Shown: piece by piece, positions 9,410 through 16,681 of the stretch
Position numbering within the stretch: position 1 is the first letter of the stretch
Layout of the letters: every line of letters begins with the position of its first letter
NCBI RefSeq assembly: GCF_047556435.1
Contig: NZ_CP180210.1
Location: forward strand, 3,596,001 to 3,660,000
Source of the DNA: Alteromonas sp047556435
GTDB lineage: Bacteria; Pseudomonadota; Gammaproteobacteria; Enterobacterales; Alteromonadaceae
Reading direction: 5' to 3'
Length of the DNA: 64,000 bases
Made by a program: the position numbers and the translations under genes
Notes under the pieces: model-generated
Told to the model about the DNA's origin: nothing
The model's input: only the letters and a program-made list of their open reading frames with translations
The model's database searches: none

Positions 9410-9637
9410 CTATTTAGAATTATTCAAAAGATAAATTTTGATAGCTGAAGAAGTCAGAAATGCAGCCAATCCAATGTACAATATGACATCGGGCCCAACT
9501 GTTATTGCTTTGTTTAATTCAACGTTAAAAATTACATTCAGCACAAATACAATCACAGAGCAATAAGCAAAAGTCCGTAACAACTCCATCGTCATTTTTG
9601 CAACTATATCAATCACTGCGCGTTTTGATGTTCTCAT
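9410..9637 (-). CDS. small membrane protein, unknown function
   Basis: 75 residues with two hydrophobic stretches (about 15-37 and 48-68), the second ending in the basic tail KIYLLNNSK. No family recognised. It has a terminator directly after its stop and a purine-rich AAGGAAA a few bases before its ATG. It is probably monocistronic: the neighbouring minus-strand gene starts 390 nt upstream. Confidence 0.55.
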   Translation of the reverse strand: MRTSKRAVIDIVAKMTMELLRTFAYCSVIVFVLNVIFNVELNKAITVGPDVILYIGLAAFLTSSAIKIYLLNNSK

Positions 9638-9760
9638 CAGGTTTTCCTTTTTTGTCTTAACCCATATTAAATAGCCACTTCAAACGGGAATTTCGGCCAT
9701 CCTTGGCCTTGAGGACATAACTCAATTACCTAAACGCATAAGAATTTTTCGCTTAAAACG

Positions 9761-10027
9761 CTAGAGAAATCTGAAAAAAGCATAACTTAGTAGACGATAT
9801 CCAGACGACTGATGTAAGCCTTGCTCTTGTTGAGAAAAATATCTTAATGCACCAAAATAAAGCTTACAGAATACCGCCATGTTAATTAATGCAAAGATAC
9901 ATGCGAAATCGAGAAAATCTATGCTCACATAATAAAGAAATGTCGGCATACATAGCGAAGTAACAACAAACATAGCAGCTAGTACATATTTCATTGCTTT
10001 CGATTCACTCATAATCTTCTTTGTCAT
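9761..10027 (-). CDS. small membrane protein, unknown function
   Basis: 88 residues with two predicted membrane segments (about 12-33 and 36-58) and a C-terminal basic/aromatic tail. The start region has AAGAAGA-like purines and two Met codons (residues 1 and 6). No family recognised. It resembles the 75-residue neighbour in size and topology only. Confidence 0.5.
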   Translation of the reverse strand: MTKKIMSESKAMKYVLAAMFVVTSLCMPTFLYYVSIDFLDFACIFALINMAVFCKLYFGALRYFSQQEQGLHQSSGYRLLSYAFFRFL

Positions 10028-10125
10028 AAAAGCTACGGTTTAAAAAGTACATTAATGATTGAGTTTTTATAAGCAACCTTTTTTCTCAATAAGTTACACA
10101 ACTTGTTCGAAAGAAAATTTACAAC

Positions 10126-10156
10126 AAAAAGAGCACTTCTTACGAAGTGCTCTTTT
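10126..10156. terminator. bidirectional hairpin with TTAC loop
   Basis: A 12-bp perfect stem (AAAGAGCACTTC / GAAGTGCTCTTT) closes a TTAC loop, with T-rich DNA on both strands. It sits about 100 nt upstream of the 88-residue membrane gene start, so it may end a transcript from the region to its right rather than serve a gene seen here. Confidence 0.6.
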
Positions 10157-10690
10157 CTCTTTTGTGAAAATCCAAAAGGCGTCAATGTATGGCTGCCTCA
10201 CGAAACTCGCGACGAATGGTGTTGCAGTCAATACCACTGTATCTGCTCAGCGGCCCCTCTCTCGCTACATTAACAAAGACAGACTTTCGTTAATGTAGCT
10301 CTCGATTACACGAGAGAATGACGGAACATTAATTTCCCAATGCTCTATTTTTATATATGCACCTGCCATGCAAAAATTTCTCACACTTGCTTTAGATAAA
10401 GTTCGATTCATCGAATTAATTGATGCTCGAGGCACTTGGGTGTTACCTACTCACAATAAACGCAGAGTTTGGTGCATTGACTTTAAAAGTAAGAATTTTT
10501 GCAAAGCAGTGCCTACGTATACCGTGAGCATTTATTATTTAAAATCGAGCGGCTTTTTTCTTTAAATTGAGGCGCGTTCAGCGACAAATTCGGGGGAGCC
10601 GCAATTTTTTCGTACGCCCCAGCGTTAAGAAGTTGCCCCAGCAACGCAAAAACTGTGGGGGCTGGCCCCCGCCCGAGGATGCGCAGCGAT
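10157..10690. other. mostly non-coding stretch with relic-like frames
   Basis: No convincing gene. A plus-strand frame of 65 codons (10368-10565) has no clear ribosome-binding site and an unremarkable peptide. On the minus strand a 36-codon stop-to-stop frame at about 10187-10297 reads like the end of a real protein (GPLSRYSGIDCNTIRREF) but has no start. From about 10560 the base composition turns markedly GC-rich compared with the surroundings. Confidence 0.4.
10264..10299. repeat. inverted repeat, long hairpin
   Basis: GCTACATTAAC-AAAG and CTTTCGTTAATGTAGC pair over about 15 bp with one bulged base around a 5-nt loop. There is no following T-run, so it does not look like a terminator. Confidence 0.6.
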
Positions 10691-10791
10691 TCCGAGCAAC
10701 CGCAACTTGAAAGATGAATTGTCAGTTCGTACGAAGAGATGCAATCTCGCTCCGTACAACGCCAATTCACTGAAAGTGGTGGTTGCTCGGA
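10691..10791. repeat. imperfect 100-nt inverted repeat in GC-rich block
   Basis: Outer arms TCCGAGCAACC (10691-10701) and GGTTGCTCGGA (10781-10791) are exact complements. Inner parts also pair in places (GAATTG with CAATTC, GTACG with CCGTAC). Open frames over this block on both strands (for example 10513-10965 minus, 10739-10978 plus) give unusual Arg/Ser/Cys-rich peptides and are probably translations of structured or repeated non-coding DNA. Confidence 0.5.
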
Positions 10792-10920
10792 GTCGCGCAT
10801 GCGACGTAGGGCGGCTTTTCGTGCGCTTTTAGAATGTAGCTGCGTCCAGCAGCGGAGAGCTAAAAGCCCGAAAACCAAAGGTATTGCAGGGCGTCCAGCC
10901 CGAAGATATCGCGCTCTTTT

Positions 10921-10956
10921 CTGGCTACACCCTCGCTTACGTGAGGGTGTAGCCAG
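10921..10956. repeat. 14-bp perfect stem hairpin with TTAC loop
   Basis: CTGGCTACACCCTC and GAGGGTGTAGCCAG are exact complements. With a G-T pair and a further C-G pair the stem reaches 16 bp and leaves a TTAC loop, the same loop as the hairpin at 10126. No T-run follows. Confidence 0.65.
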
Positions 10957-10973
10957 AGTTTGCACATTAAAGG

Positions 10974-11005
10974 CCTAGTTATTTTGCAGTCGACAAATAA
11001 CTAGG
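10974..11005 (+). promoter_or_regulatory. hairpin overlapping the ribosome-binding site of the next gene
   Basis: CCTAGTTATTT (10974-10984) and AAATAACTAGG (10995-11005) are exact 11-bp complements around a 10-nt loop. The right arm ends in the AGG of the AGGAAAG that serves as Shine-Dalgarno for the ATG at 11016. If transcribed, the hairpin would hide part of the ribosome-binding site; as DNA it could be an operator. Both readings are inference. Confidence 0.5.
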
Positions 11006-11015
11006 AAAGAAAAAT

Positions 11016-12092
11016 ATGCAAAACCGAAAAAAGTTAAGTGGAGCAGCAGCGAAACAAATCTTCTTAGGTGAAGAAAATGAAATAAATATTCTTTTCGCAT
11101 TGGGGAAATTTGGGTGGCTTAGTCAAAGCCAGCTTGCCTCATATTGTGGAAACAGCGTTCAGACAATACGACATATTCTCAGGCGTATGATGAATGACAA
11201 ACTTATTTGGACAGAAACGTATAATGACTCACCTGGTGTTAAAGCTTTTGCCCTTACCCGGAAAGGAGCATCATTGCTGAAAAAAGGTCATCAAGGTAAC
11301 TCGTTAGAAAAAGTATCGACTTTTTATAAATCTAGGGGTTTTTTAAGTAACTTTGAACATCAGTATCACCGGCACTTAGCTAATGAATTTCTTATAGCAT
11401 TGCAATCTGAACAGATTGAGTTGGGCAGCCACGTGGTTAGCAATGTTAAATCAGAACACGAAATTCAGACCTTGAAAAATACTGCCAATAGTATTTTTCA
11501 GTGCGTGCCTGATTCATTAGTCCTCACAACCGACATGACGCTACTCATCATTGAAATCGAAAACTCCGCACGCGGAATATCACAGCATGCGGGTAGCTTG
11601 TCGCACTGGTTAGAGGTATTTGCCGAACGGTATGAGCAAGATGGCTATTACTCAGACTCACTTAGAAGTTTATTTAAAGAATTGGTAAATGAAGATGACG
11701 AAGGCAGCTTTGACTATCCTGATTTTGAAAACGTTGAACAAATATTTGTTTGTCGCAATGAAGCGATATTCAGAAATATTTGGAGAAAAGTCGAGAGAGT
11801 GACTGCGGCTTACCCCACATGTCGAGACAACATAAGCTATTTCGTTTTGCCGAAAAAACAACACTGGCACAACATATTTCTTGGGATTGAACCTCGATTT
11901 CATGACGAGTTAGAGACTCGAGAATTGATGATACGAGGTAGTGAGCGACACAAGTATACTGCTGATAGACGCCAACAAATTGTAGAAGAATTGAACGCAA
12001 CAGGTGCTTCTCGTTCGCTGTTAGCGAAACAGCACAACATAAGTGTAAGCACGCTTGATCGCTGGAGAAGAGAGTTCTTGCGGTCGATTTGA
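11016..12092 (+). CDS. winged-helix replication-relaxation-like protein with C-terminal transposase-type HTH
   Basis: 358 residues. Residues 20-90 form a winged helix (LSQSQLASYCGNSVQTIRHI ... FALTRKGASLLKK) like the replication-relaxation/plasmid-mobilisation family. A middle domain has VPDSLV and, a strand later, IIEIENSARG, a PD...E-x-E pattern seen in such proteins and like a PD-(D/E)XK core. The last 45 residues (YTADRRQQIVEEL ... LAKQHNISVSTLDRWRREF) are a helix-turn-helix of the IS3 OrfA/Tnp type, an unusual addition. The start is fixed by AGGAAAG 7 nt upstream. It is probably a DNA-binding protein of mobile-element origin. No partner relaxase or transposase is nearby. Confidence 0.65.
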   Translation: MQNRKKLSGAAAKQIFLGEENEINILFALGKFGWLSQSQLASYCGNSVQTIRHILRRMMNDKLIWTETYNDSPGVKAFALTRKGASLLKKGHQGNSLEKVSTFYKSRGFLSNFEHQYHRHLANEFLIALQSEQIELGSHVVSNVKSEHEIQTLKNTANSIFQCVPDSLVLTTDMTLLIIEIENSARGISQHAGSLSHWLEVFAERYEQDGYYSDSLRSLFKELVNEDDEGSFDYPDFENVEQIFVCRNEAIFRNIWRKVERVTAAYPTCRDNISYFVLPKKQHWHNIFLGIEPRFHDELETRELMIRGSERHKYTADRRQQIVEELNATGASRSLLAKQHNISVSTLDRWRREFLRSI

Positions 12093-12236
12093 CCTCTTTG
12101 ATAAATCTTATAAAAAGGTGATATAAATACAACTTCGTGCTATTGGCATATTTTGTTGCCGATACTTTTGAGCCAAGCGAATTATCAAAGTAATGGAACT
12201 ACACCTTTTAGCACTTTGAAGTACAAGGAGCAGTAT

Positions 12237-12737
12237 ATGTCCACGATATTATCCATCAATAACAAGTTATTGAGCTTTAGAGGGCGAATGTCCATTGGTG
12301 ATGAAAATGGAGCGCAACTCTACGATGCTGCTGGGCAGTTCGCGTTGTTCAATCCAACTTGGACTCTGAGAATGCGCAACCAAAAAATCGCTACAGTAAA
12401 ACGTAAATTGTGGCCTTTTTGGTCTCTTATGTGGGACATTCACTCTTCTATTGGGGACTTTCAAGTGAAGCGAAAGCTCTTCTCTTGGACCCGTACCTAT
12501 TATGTTATTGGTGGCAAATATGACGGCGCTATAACCAAAGGAAACTTCTGGGACTTAAAGTTCAGCGTCACTCATCAAAACAAACCCATTGCATCTGCGA
12601 AAGGAAAAATCTTGTCATTGCGAGATACTCACTCCATTGAAGTACACGATGACGAAAGTGACAGTGAGATATTTACCACAATAATGATGGTTGTCCTCCA
12701 ACTAGACAGAAGAGATGAGAGCAACAACTCAGAATGA
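12237..12737 (+). CDS. LURP-one-related (tubby/scramblase-fold) protein
   Basis: 166 residues from the ATG at 12237, chosen because AAGGAG lies at 12225-12230; an upstream start in the same frame would add 28 unlikely residues. The pattern LLSFRGRMSIGDENGAQLYD, then WTLRMRNQKIATVKRK, SSIGDFQVKRKLFSWTRTYYV and ISLRDTHSIEV-like strands is that of LURP-one-related/YxjI proteins, a twelve-strand barrel around a hydrophobic helix. Bacterial members have no firm function; membrane or phospholipid association is suspected from the scramblase fold. It follows the winged-helix gene on the same strand after 145 nt. Confidence 0.7.
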   Translation: MSTILSINNKLLSFRGRMSIGDENGAQLYDAAGQFALFNPTWTLRMRNQKIATVKRKLWPFWSLMWDIHSSIGDFQVKRKLFSWTRTYYVIGGKYDGAITKGNFWDLKFSVTHQNKPIASAKGKILSLRDTHSIEVHDDESDSEIFTTIMMVVLQLDRRDESNNSE

Positions 12738-13011
12738 TTTAGTGTTTTCTAGCTGCGTTTGTGTGGATGCCTAGGAAGCTTAGTGAACTGATAAAAAGTC
12801 GAAAGTTTCTCGTCTTAGCTGGACAGGCAGAAATGTACGTATAGCGGAAGTCAATCAAATCTAGGTTGGACGACCGCCCAACGGCCAAAGCGGTCATTGA
12901 CCTTTGAGTGATGAAGAGCAGCTAAAGACAAGCAGCCAACGGTCAACGCCGCTACGATAGAGAATAAATTATGGCAAGTCCAGCGCCTAAGGGCTATTTT
13001 CTAGTGCATTG
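12738..13011. other. intergenic stretch, nothing recognised
   Basis: 274 nt between convergent genes. No open frame of note, no clear terminator hairpin with T-run, and no repeat that I can support. Confidence 0.4.
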
Positions 13012-13458
13012 TTAAACCCATTGGACGTCTTCTACGGCTGGTTGACTACCAGTACGCACTTTCACAAAAATTGCGAACTGATACCCTAATTGCTCTTTAA
13101 AGGCGTTAAGCTTTGCTAAATCGTAACCGTCACTCTCTTGACTGGATGTCTTTTTCATTTCTATGACCACAAAGTTTTCGTTAGTACCCCTATGATGAAC
13201 AATAATGTCAGGAAATACCGTTGTGGCTTGAGTGTCATCCGATTGAATATTGCGCCTCCTTATTTTTAATCTTTTTGGATCATCGTGATTGCGGTTGTAT
13301 TCGCAATCAACATTCCACCCCTGAAAATGAGGTTCCAGATAAGAAGCAAGTCTGTGAGAAATAGTTCTTTCATTCACGTCCATAACGAGAATATCGCCGT
13401 CAGCTCTTATTAATTGTTCCAATGAGTCGTTCAAAGCCGATTCGACCAACTCTTTCAT
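13012..13458 (-). CDS. small PD-(D/E)XK-like protein, unknown function
   Basis: 148 residues from the ATG at 13458 (GGAG 7 nt before it); a longer start at 13530 would lack this signal. Residues 75-105 hold VFPDIIVHHRG then FVVIEMKKT, the P-D ... E-x-K pattern of restriction-endonuclease-like nucleases. A later helix (LAKLNAFKEQLGYQFAIFV) and strand fit the fold. Short stand-alone members are often annotated as hypothetical. It is the last of three minus-strand genes; the other two are membrane proteins. Nuclease activity is inferred from the motif only. Confidence 0.6.
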   Translation of the reverse strand: MKELVESALNDSLEQLIRADGDILVMDVNERTISHRLASYLEPHFQGWNVDCEYNRNHDDPKRLKIRRRNIQSDDTQATTVFPDIIVHHRGTNENFVVIEMKKTSSQESDGYDLAKLNAFKEQLGYQFAIFVKVRTGSQPAVEDVQWV

Positions 13459-13519
13459 TAGTAAACTCCAATGCTGATACAATAATTTGATAGCTATACA
13501 CATGACATAATTGTGATGA

Positions 13520-13966
13520 TTAAAAATCACTTGATGTCTTTGAGTTTTTTTCCTTCGTTAGAGCAAGGCTAAAACCATAACTAGCTCCGAACAATGCTCC
13601 TAGACATTCAAAAACTGGCGCGATAATCAGGACAAGGGCCGTATTAAAACCTATCATCACAATAGAGAAGACAACAACTAATGCTTGGACGGCAATGATC
13701 AATCTACTGAAAATTTTCAGATATAAGAAAGTGTTTAAATCTCTTACTAATCTCACTACAGCGTAAACAGCTAAAGTTGAACCAAAAAAGAAACCAGAGG
13801 CTCGCCTCAACAGGGTAATTAAGTAACTGGGAGGCTTATCAGACGCCGAACCAGATAATTGAGCTAGTTTCCCTATTCCAATAAAAACTAGCTCAATTAT
13901 TGCACCACCTATTACAAAGAATATAGCAGTTAATATTGAGGCCAAGCACCACTTTATTGCTGTCAT
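13520..13966 (-). CDS. multi-pass membrane protein, unknown function
   Basis: 148 residues from the Met at 13966, which gives a 7-nt gap to the upstream gene; an alternative start at 14020 would overlap it by 47 nt. Four hydrophobic segments are visible (about residues 5-30, 45-72, 85-105, 110-135), with a charged C-terminal tail (TKEKNSKTSSDF). No family recognised. It lies between another membrane gene and the PD-(D/E)XK-like gene on the same strand. Confidence 0.55.
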   Translation of the reverse strand: MTAIKWCLASILTAIFFVIGGAIIELVFIGIGKLAQLSGSASDKPPSYLITLLRRASGFFFGSTLAVYAVVRLVRDLNTFLYLKIFSRLIIAVQALVVVFSIVMIGFNTALVLIIAPVFECLGALFGASYGFSLALTKEKNSKTSSDF

Positions 13967-13973
13967 ACGAAGA

Positions 13974-14231
13974 CTAGTGTTCTGCAAATTTATCGTGGAT
14001 TGCGGTAAGGACGCTCGCAACTAATAAACCACCATAACTAATTACGATAATCGACCAATCACCCTCGGTAAACCCATGATAGATCGGAACAATAACAAAG
14101 GTGATGGGAGCTAGAAAAAAGCTGATTACAACGCCTAACATACCCCACATTGCATATATAACTTTCAAGCAGAGGATGAACCCCCAAAGCCCACATATCC
14201 AATAAATAAGAGTGCCTAATAGCTTTAACAT
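13974..14231 (-). CDS. small membrane protein, unknown function
   Basis: 85 residues with three hydrophobic segments and the ending ASVLTAIHDKFAEH. The ATG at 14231 is preceded by AAGGA at 5 nt, so it is preferred over a TTG five codons earlier. Directly upstream of the 148-residue membrane gene and probably cotranscribed with it. Confidence 0.55.
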   Translation of the reverse strand: MLKLLGTLIYWICGLWGFILCLKVIYAMWGMLGVVISFFLAPITFVIVPIYHGFTEGDWSIIVISYGGLLVASVLTAIHDKFAEH

Positions 14232-14699
14232 TATCGTCCTTAACAAATTTTAAGCTTAGCACTTGACTATACAAGTTAAATTCACGAAAAACTAGAAGTG
14301 GTTCATTAGTTCAATGATGATGGGGCTGTCTCAACTTGAATTAAGCAAAACTAAAAACCTTATATTGCTGGCAGAAGCGGATTACGCTTGTTTCCCTTGA
14401 GGTATAGAACAGGCTAAGGTACTACTGATTATCAATGACCGGTTTCTGCCCTTTGCCGTCTTTTCAGAATTTATGCTCGAACGACCGTTGTTTGTCTGAA
14501 GCGGACTAACGCAAAGGCTCTTTCAAATGTCCGCTTCACGGTAAAAACAAGCCTATTTTGTTATATAAAATCTATTTGCCAAAATCGTACGACCCGATAT
14601 GGTCCACTACGACTCACGCTGTGACCAGAAGACGATTTTGACTCTACTGAATTATCACGCAACTCCTATGGAGTTGCTTGTCTGCTCGGTTCGTCAGTA
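14232..14699. other. intergenic stretch, nothing recognised
   Basis: About 470 nt with stops in all frames at short intervals. AAGCGGA/TCCGCTT words recur (near 14370, 14500 and 14530) but I could not assemble them into an attachment or attC site. Confidence 0.4.
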
Positions 14700-14957
14700 T
14701 TAATAAAAAAAATGTTGAGGCGTATGTAGCTTTTCGATTAATGAAACTACGGGTTCAGCAATCCGTGGCTCTGGAATATTGTCTCTCGTACAAGCTATCA
14801 ACAATCGCTTCTGTTCGTTAGGTTTTAGACTTGCGAAATTAATGCCAGTTTCTGCTTCAAATGATTTTAAAATCACAATTTCATATAGCGCAAATACAGC
14901 TTCTTCTAGCGCATTTTTTTCTAAGCCAAATGTCAGCTGCTCTTCTTGTTTTTTCAT
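14700..14957 (-). CDS. hypothetical 85-residue protein
   Basis: Charged N-terminal half (MKKQEEQLTFGLEKNAL) followed by a predicted helical region and KPNEQKRLLIACTRDN; the end is HTPQHFFY. AAGGGA lies 6 nt before the ATG, which supports translation. No family recognised, no membrane segment. Confidence 0.5.
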   Translation of the reverse strand: MKKQEEQLTFGLEKNALEEAVFALYEIVILKSFEAETGINFASLKPNEQKRLLIACTRDNIPEPRIAEPVVSLIEKLHTPQHFFY

Positions 14958-15131
14958 AATTTCCCTTTTCCATTGCTTCGATTTCTCAAATACGTAGTCA
15001 CTGGCGATGGAAAATTTTTCTCTCGTTAAGTCAACAATAGATTCTGGCTGAAAAATTAGAAACCTAAAAACTCGTTAGCATAAATTTTTCATAGAGAGTG
15101 CCTAGTTAACATTGAGGTCAAAAAATAGGAG

Positions 15132-15449
15132 ATGACTGATATGTACACAGAGTATGAGCAGCACGACTGGGCGAACGAGTATATTGTTCTATTCGAATCT
15201 GAAGAAGAGCAAATTGTTCTTCATCGTAATGTTTTAAGAAATGAAGAGTTTGTTCTGCTGGTCGAGAGACAAGCATCAGATGAGGTTCCAAGAAGCGAGT
15301 ATTTACTTGACTTGAGTGAGTATTCGAAGCTGCTTACACATGAGTTCAAAATTCGCTGTTTTCACAAGAAACAAGACAACTATAAACTCTTTCACGCGTT
15401 CTTCGGACAAAGCATGACTGAGTTCTTCAAAAGTATTGTGTCGTTTTGA
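15132..15449 (+). CDS. hypothetical acidic protein
   Basis: 105 residues, acidic and soluble, without recognised motifs (YEQHDWANEYIVLFESEEEQ near the start). AGGAG at 15127-15131 touches the first ATG, so the second ATG at 15141 (residue 4), 9 nt away, is the likelier start. It stands alone between oppositely oriented and distant genes. Confidence 0.5.
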   Translation: MTDMYTEYEQHDWANEYIVLFESEEEQIVLHRNVLRNEEFVLLVERQASDEVPRSEYLLDLSEYSKLLTHEFKIRCFHKKQDNYKLFHAFFGQSMTEFFKSIVSF

Positions 15450-15576
15450 CACCTTCCGTTAAAACTTTAAGTCAGCTTACGCTGGCTTTCCTGCCTTTAT
15501 CACATGCTCCCGCAAGCCGTTCTGTTCAAAAATCACTCAAACATGAACTTTCTAGATAATTTTCTAAATTTTTTTC

Positions 15577-15606
15577 GAGCGCAAATGAGGTGGTTTTTTC
15601 ATGCCT
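15577..15606 (+). repeat. direct repeat copy 1
   Basis: GAGCGCAAATGAGGTGGTTT followed by a T-run and CATGCCTTT. It matches the copy at 15674 at all but about four positions. The copies are 97 nt apart, roughly nine to ten helical turns. Confidence 0.75.
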
Positions 15607-15673
15607 TTAATAGATAGATAAAACGGCTTCTCTAGCTATTACAGGTCAATTTATAGGCAAATTATTTTATCTA

Positions 15674-15703
15674 GAGCGCAAATGATGTGGTTTTTTTATG
15701 CTT
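15674..15703 (+). repeat. direct repeat copy 2
   Basis: GAGCGCAAATGATGTGGTTT followed by a T-run and ATGCTTTT; second copy of the repeat at 15577. It ends about 170 nt before the first PrtN-like start. It could be an activator-binding site, as P-boxes are for PrtN; that is inference. Confidence 0.75.
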
Positions 15704-15816
15704 TTGCAGATTTCACTTAATCTTTATTAAGTAGATGAAATACTTACAATAACCCCTCATAAGAGTGAAACTGGTTGACCTCTTTATTTTTTTCGCCGAT
15801 TTGCAATACACTATTT

Positions 15817-15839
15817 TTTAGATCGAAAATAAATCTAAA
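15817..15839. promoter_or_regulatory. candidate operator palindrome
   Basis: TTTAGAT and ATCTAAA form 7-bp inverted half-sites with a 9-nt centre, 36 nt before the ATG of the first PrtN-like gene, where a regulator would meet the promoter. Confidence 0.35.
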
Positions 15840-15874
15840 TCTTAATGAACAGCTTAATTATTTAGAGAGTTTTC

Positions 15875-16108
15875 ATGCAAAAAAGTGACGTTTTTTCTGC
15901 ACTACTTTACGAGTTCAAAACACCGCACGTTCCGTCGCTCGATCTCGGTTGCCGGTTGACCGGACTGGGACAAAGACAGTTCAAGACGAAGCTGAAGAAG
16001 AATGAGTTTGACCCTAGCTTTCAAAGACTGTTTGACCAAGACAGAGTATGTCTTGATGAATTGGCCGAGGTTATTCTGCAACGAAGAAGTGAGCAATCTT
16101 ATGAGTAA
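15875..16108 (+). CDS. PrtN-like (pyocin activator family) protein 1
   Basis: 77 residues: a short N-terminal helix (VFSALLYEFKTPHVPSLDLG), a central helix, then VCLDELAEVILQRR. This follows the PrtN-family pattern of an N-terminal helix with VIPL-type turn, a variable middle and a C-terminal xLADYIxxRR. PrtN of Pseudomonas activates pyocin genes by binding P-boxes. First gene of an operon of three related proteins; the stop overlaps the next start by 8 nt. It is the most divergent of the three in the middle but has the best C-terminal match. Confidence 0.6.
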   Translation: MQKSDVFSALLYEFKTPHVPSLDLGCRLTGLGQRQFKTKLKKNEFDPSFQRLFDQDRVCLDELAEVILQRRSEQSYE

Positions 16109-16346
16109 TAAAATATCAACCAGCCAACTCGCGTTTGAGCTATCGTTACAATTCGGTGCAATAGTCAATATACAAGACCTAGCTCACTTTTTTGGCTTCA
16201 AATCGAAATTAGATAAGCAATACATTGATACGCTCAGACAAAAAGGCTTAAAAACCTTCAAACTTGTTGACTCGAATAAAGCACCTCACTTAGTGCTGAC
16301 GTACGATTTTCTGGAGTTCATTAGAAACCAAATGGATGACCGATGA
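16101..16346 (+). CDS. PrtN-like (pyocin activator family) protein 2
   Basis: 81 residues from the ATG at 16101, which overlaps the previous stop (ATGAGTAA). The pattern LQFGAIVNIQDLAHFFGF, then TFKLVDSNKAPHLVLTYDFL, matches PrtN-family proteins, which read QFGGTAVIPL, HYFGLT and DSQKSPRMVHIQDLANYI at the same places. It is the clearest family member here and, with its neighbours, forms a translationally coupled operon. A transcription-activator role is by family. Confidence 0.7.
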   Translation: MSNKISTSQLAFELSLQFGAIVNIQDLAHFFGFKSKLDKQYIDTLRQKGLKTFKLVDSNKAPHLVLTYDFLEFIRNQMDDR

Positions 16347-16618
16347 AATCTCAGCACGCGAAATCTTTCTCAAATGCTCAGAAGAGGCAAATTCTTACAA
16401 ATGCGTTGATTACCCAATTTGAAACATGTCTCATACCTATTGAGACGTTATCGGTTGAGCTTTTTAGTGATAGTTGTGCTGCATCCGCAATCAGTTACAC
16501 AAAAGCGCTCACAAATGAGTCTTTCAGAGCTTTCACCTTCCATGACTCAGCAAGAGCACCTGAATTTGTACTAGTAAATGATCTTGCTGAGTATTTACTG
16601 GTGCCTATCCCAGAATGA
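16343..16618 (+). CDS. PrtN-like (pyocin activator family) protein 3
   Basis: 91 residues; its ATG overlaps the previous stop by 4 nt (ATGA). Core pattern LITQFETCLIPIETLSVELF, then FTFHDSARAPEFVLVNDLAEYL, closely parallels protein 2 (FKLVDSNKAPHLVLTYDFLEFI). The N-terminus has an extra basic stretch (MKSQHAKSFSNAQKRQ). Third tandem paralog. No bacteriocin or tailocin genes are visible in the window, so its target genes are not known. Confidence 0.65.
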   Translation: MKSQHAKSFSNAQKRQILTNALITQFETCLIPIETLSVELFSDSCAASAISYTKALTNESFRAFTFHDSARAPEFVLVNDLAEYLLVPIPE

Positions 16619-16681
16619 TAATGAAAAGCTCAAGAATAAAAGTCGATGTAAAATCTGTTTATTCTGAAGTAAATAATAGGC

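Larger units (their letters stand above)
15450..15874. other. AT-rich leader region of the PrtN-like operon
   Basis: 425 nt without a gene. It contains a 30-bp direct repeat and a palindrome, listed separately, ahead of the three PrtN-like genes. Confidence 0.5.

Noticed and set aside
10368..10565. 65-codon plus-strand open frame
   Set aside because: No Shine-Dalgarno sequence and no recognisable pattern; kept only as part of the non-coding stretch.
10513..10965. 150-codon minus-strand open frame
   Set aside because: It covers the GC-rich inverted-repeat block, has no ribosome-binding site, and the peptide is Arg/Cys/Ser-rich without protein-like patterning; probably a structural or repeat artefact.
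14370..14540. Recurring AAGCGGA/TCCGCTT words as an integron attC site
   Set aside because: The R and L core boxes and required spacing of attC could not be found, and there is no integrase gene in the window.
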